DNA of 64,000 nucleotides from Plutella xylostella (GCF_932276165.1 NC_064002.1:1240001-1304000), one strand, 5' to 3'; positions 1 through 11,703 are shown, counted from the first letter of the stretch. Notes: generated from the sequence alone by a model not told the origin. Program-made: numbers and translations.

Positions 1-783
1 ATAGATTCCGGGCAAGCCTCTTCACTCCTTTAGAAATGATGACCCTGGAGAAACGCCGTCAGCTGTTGGACATGCTTCTGCTCTACGATATTTGTCATGG
101 GAGTATAGACTGTCCGACTCTTATAACCAAAACTCTAGCCTTGCGTACTCCTACCACTCGCACTCGCCATACTCCCCTGTTTTACACTGCGTCAGTTCAC
201 ACAAATTATGCACAAAATTCTATCAGCTGTCGTTTGCCCAGAATGTTTAATAATAACTTCCGTGAACTCGACATATTTCATTCATCTAAGCCATCGTTTA
301 AGAAATCTATAATGTCCTGTCTTCGTTCCTAAATAAATAAAACTCCCAAAGACACGCTCAAACACACACACACATACAGACACACACACAGACACACCCA
401 AACACACACGTACCACTTACATACTAATACACCACACAACATACATAAAAATAGATACATAAGCCTTTTCCATTTTCCACTCCATTTTTATAATGTTCCA
501 GTATAAAGTTTAATTGCTATTATTTTATTAAAATTGTAATTTTTTGAACTCAGTAATTACCCGAGTATATGTTTCTTTGCTTATATACTTACTTACAACT
601 TACTTTATAACATGTTATTATGTAATACTTGCTTAGTAATATAATATGTTGTCGTTAAATGTTAAAAAAACGTAATAATAATCCTTAAATGGCCTATGTT
701 AAGTTAAATTATGTTGGTTTATAAGTAATAATGTTGAGCTGTGGATTACTGTAAATAAATAAATAAAAATAAAAAAAAAATAA
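1..783 (+). mobile_element. 3' end of a Jockey-like non-LTR retrotransposon (partial at window edge)
   Basis: An open frame runs in from the left edge (codons from base 3) to a stop at 330-332. Its C-terminus (FRELDIFHSSKPSFKKSI) resembles the end of the LINE reverse transcriptase at 50193-51281, which ends with REFDIFHDALRSFKVNFKK. This is the region after the RT domain; the catalytic part lies outside the window. The 3' UTR runs through a CA-rich stretch to an A-rich tail with repeated AAATAAAT near 760-783. Seen: frame and tail. Inferred: Jockey/CR1-like family, from similarity to the other LINE here. Confidence 0.7.
358..412. repeat. CA-rich microsatellite
   Basis: Imperfect (CA)n with interspersed CAGA and CCAAA units, inside the LINE 3' UTR. 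Confidence 0.8.
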
Positions 784-1161
784 GTATAAGTAAATATCGA
801 TGCTTATGATTCTCTAAATTTAACACTAAATCTAGATTTAATATGTTGGTGCAAGTGGCCTAATGCATATTATTCTTGTGAATAATTCTGCAGTTATTCA
901 TACTATATATTATCTATTTTTAATTGGAGGTTAATTACTTTGTCTAGCTAATGGATAAGGGTTTGGGGTAAGTGGGGGAAATAATTTCAACGACGCGTCG
1001 TGCCAGCTTTACTAAATTAAAGAAACATACGCATCGATATTTACTTATACTTTATATACTCATGTATAGTACATACTTGCTTATAGGGCCACTTGCACCA
1101 ACATATTAAATCGAGATTTAACACTAAATCTAGATTTAATATGTTGGTGCAAGTGGCCCTA
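780..1161. repeat. Nested inverted repeats, MITE-like
   Basis: The segment 1084-1161 folds into a near-perfect hairpin: TAGGGCCACTTGCACCAACA at the left is mirrored by the complementary end at 1142-1161. A related half (818-863) lies upstream. Another inverted pair surrounds the interval (TAAGTAAATATCGATGC at about 787-803 against its complement near 1031-1050). No coding sequence. The TA at both ends fits a Tc1/mariner-type MITE target, but the class is inferred. Confidence 0.6.
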
Positions 1162-1583
1162 AGACCGAAAACCTCTAAAAGCACAAATAAACAGGCAATC
1201 GGTTGTCAGTTTATAACCCACAGAACTTATAACACCCCATATTTTCATTAGCAGTTAAATTTCCTAACAAACCACACAAAGCCAAGCCATTACAATACGT
1301 TATAAGTGGATTATCAACTACCCAGTCACCCATATATATGTACCTGCACATAGGATATAGGTTAAGTACTAAAAATTAAAGAACGAGCTGGGTATTTCGT
1401 AATTAGTGAAATAGGTCATCGATTGTGTTCCTAGGGCTTCTGTTGACATACCGTGTGTGATATAAAGCCAGTTCAGATTCACTTCATATACCTGTACAAT
1501 GTACATGCGAGACTATAATAGCTTAAATATTTTATGTCATATTGCACTTTTTTGTAATATTATTATATACCATTTGTATTATA

Positions 1584-1746
1584 TGTGGGATGAAAATAAA
1601 AGCCGCCGATGCACTTAAACAATCTTTATTTTATTTATTAAAACCCATGAAATGAAAAACAATCTTTCGTCCTAAGCGCCATATTTGCAAGAGCCCAAGA
1701 CATTCATAAAAGGAAGCTGACCATAGTGAATATTCCTACTCCTACA
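1584..1746 (-). repeat. 3' LTR of the gag-only element
   Basis: Same 163-bp sequence as 3282-3444. It contains TTTATTTTATTTATT, giving AATAAA-type signals on the minus strand. Confidence 0.85.
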
Positions 1747-2088
1747 ACCCGGCCATCCTGCAGATAGTCTGGCCTCAGACTATGAAAAACAAATAACATA
1801 AATCTTACTGACTCTACCTTAAAACATCATTTAGAAAACAACAAAAAAACGTAATCCTGAAACTTTTAGTGACTTCTTAACACATTAAAACTACAATATA
1901 CACTTCATATAACAAACAAATATACCTACATAAACAACTTAACTTCTATTGAAATAAAAATGCCACCGTAATTAAAACACACTCATCCTTCGTCACACAT
2001 TCATCATCATCATTATCATACAAATAAAACCTTATAAAAATCACCTAGACCTTCCTCAGTGTCATATCTAGGCAATGGCTTCATGTAC

Positions 2089-3042
2089 TCAGCGTAGTAC
2101 ATGGTAATCTTTAGTTAATGCGTCTTTCATTATTCTTGCAGAGAAGTTACAATTCTCGCCCACTCTCCTTGCTCTTTCTACCTCCATAGCTCCTCTCACC
2201 ATGACTTTCTTCTCGATTGGCTGTCTTATACCGTTTATTTCAGAAAACACCTTCTTATTAATTATCCTATTATGGGTATATCTCCTTGTCGAGCCATTGT
2301 TCTCCTTCACCAAACTAGGAAACTCGCCTGAAAAATACTCTTTTTTAACCACCTTTTCAACTTTTTCTTCCACCTTTTCAACTTGTTCTTCCGCAATTCT
2401 TGTCTCACATACCTCTTCAACTTTATGTTCAATAATCTCCTTAATACAATTTTGCTTGAATGGCTCCTCTTTGCAAATTTCCTCCTTTTTATTTTCCAAA
2501 ACTTGTTTATTTACATCCGTTTCCGTTTGACATTGACTGTGACATTTGTTCTGTTCATTCTCCTTCGTCTTTATGGATGTCACTTCCTTTTCCTTTGAAT
2601 AATCGTTCGCCTCGTCCGTCCTGACTTCGAACATTACCGAGTGCTGCTTTACCGACATCTTCGACTGACATCTGTATCCGCTGCTCTGTCGCTGATCAGG
2701 TACCTGCTTTACCGACACATGAGTCTCTCTCGTCTCCTTAGCTGATGCTGTCATCTTCTTTTTACGGTCCGTCATCAGCTCGTGAATGTGCTTCGTATCA
2801 ACCTTGTCAGGAAATTCCTCCAGCAGTGCCCGCTGCAGTTCCTCAAAGCTCATGAATTTATTCTCAGTGCGGAGCCACAGACCTGCCACACCAGTCAGAA
2901 CACGTCGCGCTATCAGCAGTTTTTGTGGAGGTGACCAGCCGCACACTTCCGCATTGTCGCTGAAGTCCTCCACCCACCTTGTCGCCGGGTACGCCGGGTC
3001 CGCTCCCGAAAACGTCGGGATTGTCGCCGCCGTCATCATCAT
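2089..3042 (-). CDS. Gag-like protein of the LTR element
   Basis: A 317-residue intact frame starting with three consecutive Met codons about 215 nt after the primer site. Residues 8-100 look like a Ty3/gypsy-type retrotransposon gag domain: FSGADPAYPATRW near the start, then KLLIARRVLTGVAGLWLR, then LQRALLEEFPDKVD. The rest is rich in Lys, Glu and Val (residues about 130-260) and may form charged helices. I see no CCHC zinc knuckle, no DSG/DTG protease motif and no RT. The role would be particle assembly, with other functions borrowed from an autonomous relative. Confidence 0.8.
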   Translation of the reverse strand: MMMTAATIPTFSGADPAYPATRWVEDFSDNAEVCGWSPPQKLLIARRVLTGVAGLWLRTENKFMSFEELQRALLEEFPDKVDTKHIHELMTDRKKKMTASAKETRETHVSVKQVPDQRQSSGYRCQSKMSVKQHSVMFEVRTDEANDYSKEKEVTSIKTKENEQNKCHSQCQTETDVNKQVLENKKEEICKEEPFKQNCIKEIIEHKVEEVCETRIAEEQVEKVEEKVEKVVKKEYFSGEFPSLVKENNGSTRRYTHNRIINKKVFSEINGIRQPIEKKVMVRGAMEVERARRVGENCNFSARIMKDALTKDYHVLR

Positions 3043-3258
3043 TTCGTCTTTAAAATAATTTTTTCACCTTCACCGTCTTAAAATATACCACCTTATATTT
3101 GTTCACCTTTACATTGTTTCTCCTTTAATAATTTAGAATTTTCACCATTTTAGTCCGCCGCCATCTTTTCCGTTTGTGAATCGCTTCACGAACACGCCCC
3201 CTTATTTACACTATTTACACCTTATTTACACCATCTTCAGCACCTTTGGCTTATTCTC

Positions 3259-3276
3259 ATCCCGGACGAGCCCCCA
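3259..3276 (-). promoter_or_regulatory. Primer binding site matching tRNA-Pro
   Basis: The plus strand reads ATCCCGGACGAGCCCCCA, which is the 3' end of a tRNA-Pro including CCA. On the element's strand this is TGGGGGCTCGTCCGGGAT, starting 5 nt after the 5' LTR. tRNA-Pro priming with this 18-mer is well known from gammaretroviruses; here it sits in an insect gag-only element. Confidence 0.85.
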
Positions 3277-3281
3277 AAAGT

Positions 3282-3444
3282 TGTGGGATGAAAATAAAAG
3301 CCGCCGATGCACTTAAACAATCTTTATTTTATTTATTAAAACCCATGAAATGAAAAACAATCTTTCGTCCTAAGCGCCATATTTGCAAGAGCCCAAGACA
3401 TTCATAAAAGGAAGCTGACCATAGTGAATATTCCTACTCCTACA
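3282..3444 (-). repeat. 5' LTR of the gag-only element
   Basis: 163 bp, TGT...ACA termini, apparently identical to 1584-1746. It is the 5' LTR because the gag frame and primer site read on the minus strand. Confidence 0.85.
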
Positions 3445-3476
3445 TATATACCATTGTAATATTATTATATAGCACT

Positions 3477-4032
3477 TAGGGCGGATTCGGCCAACGTCGA
3501 GTAAATTTTACTCTCGAGTAAAGTACCAGTTACTCGCGAGTAAGCAGGATTTTGCATTCTACCAAACCTGAAACCAAGATAACTAGCTTATCCCAAGAAT
3601 AAAATGTTATACCGCCAAAATTGACCGTGTAACGAGCTTATCCGAGAGTAATTTTGTAATGGCGGCAGCACATCAGCTGATTAGAAAACCGTCATAATGA
3701 CATATAAACACATCTGTCAAAACATAAACAAAAGTACGTTAAAAGGCAAAGTCTCAGAATAACAACAGCGAATAAAATTTTAAAACATAAACAATTTCAT
3801 ACTTTTATAATCCATTCAAACTAAGTTGGCATGTCATTTCTATTGCATGCTTTGAAACGCAGCTATTTTTATTTTAGTTGCATTACAGTTTCGTTCCTCG
3901 TTCATTCAATTTAATCATGGTATAACTTGGTAGAATGCAAATGTACTTATCCTAGATATTTACTCGCGTATAATTTTAATCCCGGTATAGTTATTCTCGT
4001 GTAACGTGATGTTTGGACGAATTCACTCTTAA
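3477..4032. mobile_element. Non-autonomous DNA element (MITE) with imperfect inverted ends
   Basis: The left end, GGGCGGATTCGGCCAACGTC, is mirrored by the right end, GATGTTTGGACGAATTCACT. Subterminal pairs also mirror: GCATTCTACCAA (about 3555) against TTGGTAGAATGC (about 3930), and several TACTCGCGAGTAA-type palindromes. No ORF of note. The gag-only LTR element sits just to its left. Confidence 0.6.
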
Positions 4033-4170
4033 TATCATTAAAATAGTAATGTGATCCCGAGAGGAGGGACGGGGTCTCTGTAATACAGGTCTCGACTTAG
4101 CACAGGACCCCGGCGCTAAGTTTTCTTTGTAAAATGTTTGAATGAATAAAGATTTTTAATTTAATTTTAA
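4033..4170 (+). mobile_element. Probable LINE 3' terminal fragment
   Basis: A GC-richer stretch (GGAGGGACGGGGTCTCTG...) leads to AATGAATAAAGATTT and an AT-rich tail, like a retroelement 3' UTR with polyadenylation signal. No coding sequence remains. Confidence 0.35.
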
Positions 4171-4199
4171 TTTAATTAATAGCTGTACCAATTAGGTAG

Positions 4200-4300
4200 T
4201 ACCTAAATGGAGCGGAGCACCACAATACTCTGTCTTCGGCCTTCCTCGTCCAGACACTACCGGCAACCTGTCTAGCGGTTCTGTTCTTCGACAAACAGCC
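4200..4300 (-). mobile_element. RTE-type LINE 3' remnant
   Basis: On the minus strand this reads GTCTGGACGAGGAAGGCCGA...GTGGTGCTCC. It matches the end of the RTE-like fragment at 8900-8960 (GTTGGACGAGGAAGGCCGAG...GTGGCGCTCC). Short and degenerate. Confidence 0.55.
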
Positions 4301-4349
4301 GTGGTAAATAATTGGTATTAGGTATTTTGGCCTAATACCAATTATTATT

Positions 4350-4475
4350 ATACAGGTGTTCAAAAATGGGTAAAGTGAGCTGAATGGCGGTAACTCAGGG
4401 GGTCATGATGAACATCTTTTGTAAACTACAGCTTTTGAGCAACAATCTGTTCGTCACGTGATTTTTAACTATATA
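4350..4475 (+). repeat. Dispersed CAGG-GTGTT / CACGTGA module
   Basis: Shows TACAGGTGTTCAAAAATGGG, then ACTCAGGGGGTCATGATGAA, then CGTCACGTGA. The same ordered blocks, diverged, occur inside the TTAA element (about 16384-16520 and, inverted, 18420-18660) and next to an exon at 42230-42350. Nature unknown; probably a degenerate non-autonomous DNA element. Confidence 0.5.
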
Positions 4476-7080
4476 GGGTGTAATTTTTTTATGATTTCAT
4501 ATAATTTAACAGCAAAAGTGGTTGAGAATGACGAGTCGAGTCGCCCCTTTCGTTTTCCAACCTCTTTCTTATACAAGACCTTTATACAAGGTGGTTTATC
4601 TAAATGGGTGATGAATGATGATGTAACATGGCTGTATAAATGGGTAATCATGATTTAGGTAACAAGTAACATAATTGTATAAATGGTCAATGGATGCTGA
4701 TGTAACATGTAACATGTTCAAGTTCCGGGCTGGGCGGCGTATCGACCGCGCTGGAAATAAACCAGCTATTCTGGCTACTGGCTGCAGGTCAGACAGATGC
4801 CGGTCGATGCAGCTGCAAAGGTCTCATTGTTCTAATGTTGTCTTCATCATTTTTGTTAAAACAACATTTAGAATTGTCGTTGCTGATGCAACCCCTGAGC
4901 CTTGCCTAATGTACGGCTGAACCATAATTCGTACTGAACAGACGTAGGTTTACATTTTAATAAAACGTCCCTTAATTATTTACGCAGGTACCTACTTAGA
5001 ATTTATGTAGATATAGGCATCATGTCGTTTTCAGAAATATTTATAAGGTATACAAAAAAAACACAAACAAACGTCAACTTTTTCTGACTACCTGCCAACT
5101 GCCATATGCCGTGGAAATTCAATGAACGGCCATACACATCACACTCTGTATGTGAATTTGAAACAAAGTTTCAGAACATAACATCTGCGATTTATCAACT
5201 AGAATTTTCATGCTTGACCGATTAATTCAACAGAGTTTATAAACAGGCAGTGAATTGAGCAGTCTTATAAATAGGACATTACTCATTGTAAGGATCTGAG
5301 CCCGGGCTCGATTCTGCTAAGGAATGAACTGTGGAGGACATTCATAATAATAATTTGAATTTTCATTGCATTAATCCAATTTTAGCGTAAGATATTATTT
5401 AAAAACGTATGCATCTTCTATCAATCAATAACAAAAATCATTATGTACTTAAGTACTTAGTACTCCAATGGCAGTTTCTCAAATTGAAAGATGTGGAACG
5501 CAGGTGTCTGAAACATTCAGACAACATGACTGTGTATGGGCATGGCATTGGTTGAACCTTTATTAGCAGACTTGGCCCCGAGTTGTTTGAATTCGGAACG
5601 ATAACCTTTGCGAAGGCAATTTCAGGTGTTTACAAACAGATTGCTGCTCGTTTATTTCGGAGTTTTTTTAAACTTTAGTGGGTAAATGACCTTTGTCCTT
5701 AGTAGTCTTTCACTTCATAATTTATTATTATTATCTTTAAGATCCACGCTTGTTGACCTTACATACAATAAGTAAGTAAGGTAAGTAGCTACATATAGTT
5801 TAAAAAGGGAAACATTTGTATATGTATAATGATATACCTACATTCTCCCTGAGTGTTATATGTGTGCTTCGCACGAGAAACCCCTTTACAGGTGATGCGA
5901 ATCTCACTCGAATAAGCTAGTTTCATATAAAGTTCTAAAAGAGCTAGGTATAAAGATACCAGAGAAACTTGGGCAAGAACAACTACTTAAAATTGTAGAA
6001 TGGTATGGAATGGAACTTTTTCTAGTTCTCTCTATTACCTAAGTCACGAACTAACCCAATAATAATGTATGTCCTGAAAGAGTACAAGTAATTCAGTTAT
6101 CATGTCCTTCACACGAAAGCTCCAGAACAAAGTCCCCAATACCTAGCACCAGCCATCTCGGTGACACTCAATAACTCGGTTACGATCGCAAAGCTCCTTT
6201 GGGAAATTTCGCAACAGAAATCAAATTATCCTCCGTATCGGACAGATTCGGGATGTCCCAAATTGCATATTGACAGCGACATGAGCTCATGTTAAAAAAA
6301 CCGAACTGCTAAACGGATTTAAGAATAAAACTGTAAAATGAATTTCTATAGAATTACTCTTATCAAGTTTTAGTACTGAAGCATTCTTAGTTAACTATAC
6401 TAATATTGAATGAATTACCTACTTCAGTTTGCATTTCTTTAGGTAGGTAAATGGGAAACCATTTTTTTATTTAAACAATAACATTGTTATTGCACCATGG
6501 TCCTACACAGGTCTAGATTGAATATTGAGATATGATGGAGACGTAAATTATTCATTACCTACGGAAAATTAAAACAAAAAGGGCAAATATGTAACTACTT
6601 AATCATTAGAATCAATACAAATAGATGTGGTAGCAGTTCAAACAAAAACTTGATACTTTATTGGATGTTCAACAACATTAAACTCGCTGAAATAGTTTTA
6701 TTGCGGCTTTGTAGATTAAAATATTTCGACTAAATCCTATTGAAGCTGCCCTATATTTTCAAAACTGCATACAAAAACTATAAATCCATATTTTATACAC
6801 TTTTAGCTACGTACCAGGTTTACTAATTAACATTTGACCTAATTCGGTCCTATTGTTAATCTTCTCAGAAACAGCGCTAAAAATAACCTCAGAACAAAAA
6901 CAACATGCTATAACGTAAATATCCTATGACATACCTACCAAAAGTACCTACATAGAGGTAGGTACTTAGTAAACATTCGGAATATGAACAAGTTTAAGAA
7001 AAATAACCGTAAAATTATTCGAAACTATTAAAAAACATAAATTCCAATTTCAAAAAGCCACTAACCTGAACGCCCTTTTC
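4476..7080. other. No gene recognised
   Basis: AT-rich, no long ORF, no tRNA-like boxes and no clear inverted repeats seen. Small open frames around 4458-4920 have no recognisable motif. Confidence 0.5.
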
Positions 7081-7145
7081 TTCTGTATCAGGCATTTCGG
7101 CTCCACTTTTGAATTAGGAGCGCGCGAAACTTTTTTACTTTTTTC

Positions 7146-7310
7146 TTGTTATTTTTTTTAATAGGTCTGGAGCAACGTGTGCCTGCTGTAGAGGCCTGGA
7201 GAGCAGTGAGGGCCCTGGAGCGGGAAGCCGTACTGATGAGAGGGTGTGCGCGTATTAGAAGCGGAAAACGTTTAGAAACCGACCGACATTCTTTCATATG
7301 TAAATATAGG
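7146..7310 (+). other. Possible exon or unique GC-rich patch
   Basis: A strong acceptor-like tract (ACTTTTTTCTTG...TTTTTTTTAATAG) precedes an open frame with the arginine/alanine-rich stretch LEQRVPAVEAWRAVRALERE. Base composition is much higher in GC than the surroundings. I do not recognise the peptide and see no convincing donor, so this is weak. Confidence 0.2.
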
Positions 7311-8664
7311 AAAGGTACCTATATTACTGTGTATGGAATGTTGTTCCTTCGGGAATTCGGGATCTATGTAATCTTTAAATATGGCATCATAATGGCGATG
7401 AAACCTATGTATTACTTGTCATGTAACATTGTATATGCATTTTGTAAATATCATAGCTAAAAATAAAAGTAGGTTACATTTATTGTAAAGTAACTCAGAC
7501 TTCAGGTAAGTTTATTTGTTTTCCAATATTTTCTTGAGCTCATTGGATTGAGAGATACTAAATTGACGTGAAACGAGACGTCTTTTCTATTCTATCTCTT
7601 AGAACTTGCACTGAGATAGAATATTCTTCAAATCTTGCACGGCTACATGTTTTGTACAGCGCGTAGTGTTATTTCAAGTACAATGCATAGGTAAATTTTC
7701 ACTATTATGAAACTTTAAATTGTGGATTCAAAATTTAATAAATAAATTAGAAGTTTATGATATTTTCCGGCACTTGTTCAGCTTTTCGGAAGTTAAAATC
7801 TTAACATAGTTTACTCGTAAGATAACTATTTCAAACTATATGCTGTGTTATAAACTTACAAAGTCGAAGTTTTTGTCGTCGTTTGTGTCGCTATTTTTTT
7901 CTGAAAGATATACCGAAGAAGGTATTACTTAAATACAGCAAGGAGTTCCAGCAGGAAGGCGGTGTAATTAGCGGCGCGGTGACCCAATTGCCGGTTCAAT
8001 TGAATGAGGTGCAGCGCAAATAGGATCCACGTCTCACAAATTGTGCGCGACGACGCTGCAACGAGGTTTTACTGTTTATTGGCATTCCATTTGCAAAATT
8101 GGCCACTAAGAAAAACAATTTGCCAATATCATTTCAGGACTGTTAAATTCTTACTGGCCGCTAAGAAAAACAAAAGGCTTGTATTTAAACCTCCACCAGA
8201 AATTATATGATACTGCCGCCAATAAATTCGAAATCTCCGCCAAAACGGATAAATCATCACCAAATCATGCTTCCCAAAATATTTTTGAAATGAACCAAAT
8301 TATTTTTTACTGAATACTGTAAAACTATATTGACACCATTAAAATTTATTTCAAACCAAATAAAGTATATCATCGCTATATAGATGTAACCAATATATTC
8401 TTTTATCAGTATCATTTTAATAATCCTTTCTAACCAAAAAAAGTAAAAGTAAATATTAAAAATTAAGTTTATACCAAATAATAAATAGCTTACCCAAAAC
8501 AAAGTCACTTTTTAAATTGCTTTATGAATTAATTAAATCATTAGTATGTGCCTAGTAAAATCTATCCGTTACGCCATCTCGACTCCCATTCGTGTGGCCG
8601 AGGGTTTGAATTTTGCCATGTACCAATAAATTCTATAGAAATAAGGAATTGAAATACAATTTAT

Positions 8665-9016
8665 TATAGTTAAGTGCTTGGTGCTTGGGGTTTCTCTGAT
8701 GGATCGTATCAGAAATGAGGATATCTGTCAGAGGACTAAGGTTATTGACATAGCTGTCAAAATATGCACGCTGAAATTGCAGTGGGCTGGTCATATCTGC
8801 CGAAGAACCGATAACTGTTGGGGTAGACGAGTTCTCGAGTAGAGACCTCGAACAGGCAAACGCAGCGTGGGACGCCCTCCTGCCCGCTGGACTAACGACC
8901 TTAGGCGGGTTGTGGTTGGACGAGGAAGGCCGAGGACCGAGTGTTGTGGCGCTCCTTGGGAGAGGCCTATGTCCAGCAGTGGATGATTATTGGCTGATGA
9001 TCATGATGATGATAGG
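8665..9016 (+). pseudogene. RTE-clade LINE, C-terminal and 3' tail fragment
   Basis: Reading from 8699, the peptide contains LKLQWAGHICRRTDN and then RVLE, hits an in-frame TAG where the family normally has a Trp codon, and resumes with RTGKRSVGRPPARWTNDLRR. This is the conserved C-terminal end of RTE-type reverse transcriptases. The copy ends with GGCTGATGATCATGATGATGAT, the short GAT-rich tail typical of RTE. It is 5' truncated and dead. Confidence 0.8.
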
Positions 9017-9084
9017 TAAATGTATGTATATGAGTATGCGGGCGCGGGGGGATGGCGCCGCTCAAATTTGACCTTGTCCAGAAG

Positions 9085-9165
9085 GGGTGAATTTGCCGCG
9101 ATGTATTGATGTCGATGTACTAGACATCAATACATTGCGTCCACAAGCATCGCGCAAATTCAAAA
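9085..9165. repeat. Short hairpin
   Basis: GATGTATTGATGTC (about 9101) faces GACATCAATACAT (about 9125), with flanking GAATTTGC / GCAAATTC also inverted. MITE-like remnant. Confidence 0.5.
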
Positions 9166-9904
9166 TTCATGCCGCACCACTCTTAAAGTCGTAAATGCCT
9201 ACATATTAAAATTAACAGGTAAATCGATTACCTTTATACTATATTTTATATTGTTTTTGGGTAGGATAATTTGGTGATATAAAAAAAAAATTAACACTTA
9301 GTTTTGGTGTCAATGTTTATATTTTAGTATAGCATAATTTGGTGATGATTTATCCGTTTTGGCGACGAAAAAGATTTTCTATTGTAAACTTGCAATTATT
9401 TGGAGGCGTGTTTATTTATTTTGGAACGTAAACGTTTTTTTTTGGGGTTTCGATTTTGGAGTTGTTTTAATTAATTTGGTTTTAATTTTTTTTTTGGTGC
9501 AATGTATTAGCGTACAATTATTTTTTTTGGTGATGATTTAAATTGTACCCAAAACAAAATTGCCAATATATTTTTTAGTTTAAGTTTGTGTTCTAAATGG
9601 TTGTTTTATACATACCAATAGCCTTACATCTCTATTCTTAAGTCGGAATTAAAATTGCCATTGCTTGACTAATCATTACTGCCACTTTAATTTGATGTGA
9701 GCATTTTCAAATAGCAAATTTCCATTGATAGATACTAACAAAATACCTATTAATAATTGGTATGTAACGCCACCTACAGTTTTCAGGCTGAATCTTTCAG
9801 TTATAAATGTTTCAGTGCGTGTGAACTATGAACATAATTCCGTGTATTACCACTAGACGCCACCACATTTCCACTGAAGCATTGGGATCTATTTTCAAAC
9901 TCTT

Positions 9905-10016
9905 GTTTATGTATTTGTATATGAAGTGAATGTAAGATGCCACTTCATATATAAATACATATGAAGTGAATGTACGATGCGACATGTATTTGTATATGAA
10001 GTGAATGTGCATTGCA
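9905..10016. repeat. Small tandem repeat, about 3 units
   Basis: Units built on TGTATTTGTATATGAAGTG followed by AATGTAAGATGC or AATGTACGATGC, the middle unit partly inverted (CACTTCATATATAAATAC). Confidence 0.6.
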
Positions 10017-11423
10017 TATTTTGAAATAATAAAGAGGAACTTCGTTTTTATTAGTTTCGTCTGCTAAATACCTACGTTTAAACTTTTTTTTATTATTACA
10101 TTTATTTTATTTGTAGGTAATAAATTGATACTCATGTATATTTTGATATATAGGTAACTATTTTATATGTGCTGACATTCAACATGTTCAATGCATTTAG
10201 TTAGAAAATACACTTAAAAAACAGATTATGAAATTCATAAAAGTGAATGACTGTATAAACGTACCTCTAACATATTGGATGCAATTTTGTGAGAATGCTA
10301 ATTACCAGTTTATAGGAGGTATTACATGTACTTGTGATATTGTTACACTAACATTTACACTGCTGACCTTGAGATCAATTTACGACGTTGTTTACCGACA
10401 ATCATGTCTTCAAACAATATACATGACAAGTCGTTGTTTGAGCCAATTTTCATCTGGCGACGACATTCTAGCGAGGGTTCCTTCTGTTTTTGAAATATAG
10501 AAGTCATGTAGGCCATTTCAGTACCTATGGAAGCATGGACTTGGGTAGGTAAGGTACTGCTCAATGAAAAAATAGCAATGATAGCGTTGCATTCCATAAT
10601 TTCCATCCTACTGAAAATTACGTTTTCAGTTGTAAAACCGGCAATTATTTCAAACACTTTTAATTTTTTTTGTTTTTATATGCGACCGTACACACCTCCG
10701 TAAGAAACTCTTCACATTGATCATTAAATTAAAGTCAATCTCTTCAGTATAACTATATTTACAGATATAATATTAAATAACAGCAAAAGAAAATAAAACT
10801 AACTAAGCTTAGATTGATTATTATTAACTCTCATTGGTTACAAAATCTCACTTCACATTATAAAAAGTATTTATTTATTTTCTATATTAATTAAGCTATA
10901 TGGGCTGTTTGAGCCACAAACCTTTGCCACGTCGTCGAGCGGAAAAAAAATAACGAAAGAAAAAAACAAAAGAATCGGGCTGTGAGATTTTGGCGGCGTC
11001 GGAAAATGTTTTCAAATTATAATTGTTTTGTTTATTGTACAAAATACGCAATAATAAAATACCATAAAGTGCGGAGCGAAAACGCATGCGTCGAGTAATT
11101 GTATTATTTTGTGATTGGTCAATAGTACGGACATTGAAAATACGCATTTATGAAATAAACTAACGATCCCGCATAGGCCGCTATGTGGAAGAACTGTGCA
11201 AACCGGCATTTGGGGTGAGTTAAGACTATAGAGATATTATACATTATTATACCTTCTAACTTCTCTTATTTATTAATCTTTTTTTAAACACCCTAGGAGG
11301 CGGTTATTTTACCGGGACATACCTACCTAGGTACTTACGGTGGGTACTGTGTAAAGGATGGGTAAAGGGTACCTATACTTTAGTCATAAAATACCTGTAG
11401 CACCTACATAATACAAATACCTA
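10017..11423. other. No gene recognised
   Basis: AT-rich sequence with only short, motif-free ORFs. A 30-codon frame at 11006 is discussed under rejected items. Confidence 0.4.
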
Positions 11424-11703
11424 AGACGACCGAATGGCGTAGTGGTTAGTGACCCTGACTACTGAGCCGAAGGTCCCGGGTTCGATTCCCGGCTGGGGCA
11501 GATATTTGTTTAAATACAGATATTTGTACTCGGGTCTTGGGTGTTGATATTTATATTTAGTATCTATCTATCTATGTATTTGTGTAGATATATCAGCTGT
11601 CCGACACCCAAAACACAGGTTCTGCCTAGCTTGGGGTCGGATGGCCGTGTGTGAGATGTCCCCACATATTTATTTATTTATTATTATTTTATTTATTTAT
11701 TTA
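11424..11703 (+). mobile_element. tRNA-derived SINE (copy 1)
   Basis: The head is tRNA-like: A box TGGCGTAGTGG at 11435-11445 and B box GGGTTCGATTCCC at 11478-11490, spaced as in RNA polymerase III internal promoters. The body (CAGATATTTG...GTATCTATCTATC...TTGGGGTCGGATGGCCG) and a TTTATTTA tail follow. A near-identical copy lies at 60638-60895. It would be transcribed by Pol III and moved by a LINE in trans. Confidence 0.9.

Larger units (their letters stand above)
1584..3444 (-). mobile_element. Compact gag-only LTR retrotransposon (TR-GAG-like), intact ends
   Basis: Two 163-bp direct repeats that look identical (1584-1746 and 3282-3444) begin TGT and end ACA, as LTRs do. A 4-bp TATA flanks both sides (1580-1583, 3445-3448), a plausible target duplication. 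On the minus strand the order is LTR, an 18-nt match to the tRNA-Pro 3' end, a leader of about 215 nt, one gag-like ORF, a 340-nt tail, then LTR. There is no protease, RT, RNase H or integrase, so mobility would need proteins in trans. Identical LTRs imply recent insertion. GGATGGCCGGGT just before the 3' LTR is a candidate polypurine tract, though weak. Confidence 0.85.
8220..9375. repeat. Inverted repeat pair enclosing an RTE fragment
   Basis: CCAAAACGGATAAATCATCA near 8242 is the reverse complement of TGATGATTTATCCGTTTTGG near 9343. The arms extend imperfectly for about 40 bp. The roughly 1-kb interior holds the RTE tail at 8665-9016, so this may be a fold-back element that was invaded. 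Confidence 0.5.

Noticed and set aside
11006..11098. Small ORF starting MFSNYNCFVYC, reminiscent of a THAP zinc-finger start
   Set aside because: Only 30 codons, the expected later Cys/His and AVPTF motifs are absent, and no splice donor fits. Too weak to call.
11424..11500. tRNA gene
   Set aside because: A and B boxes are present but there is no closed acceptor stem, and the sequence continues into a SINE body with a TTTATTTA tail. Same for 12680-12750, 23160-23251 and 60638-60715.
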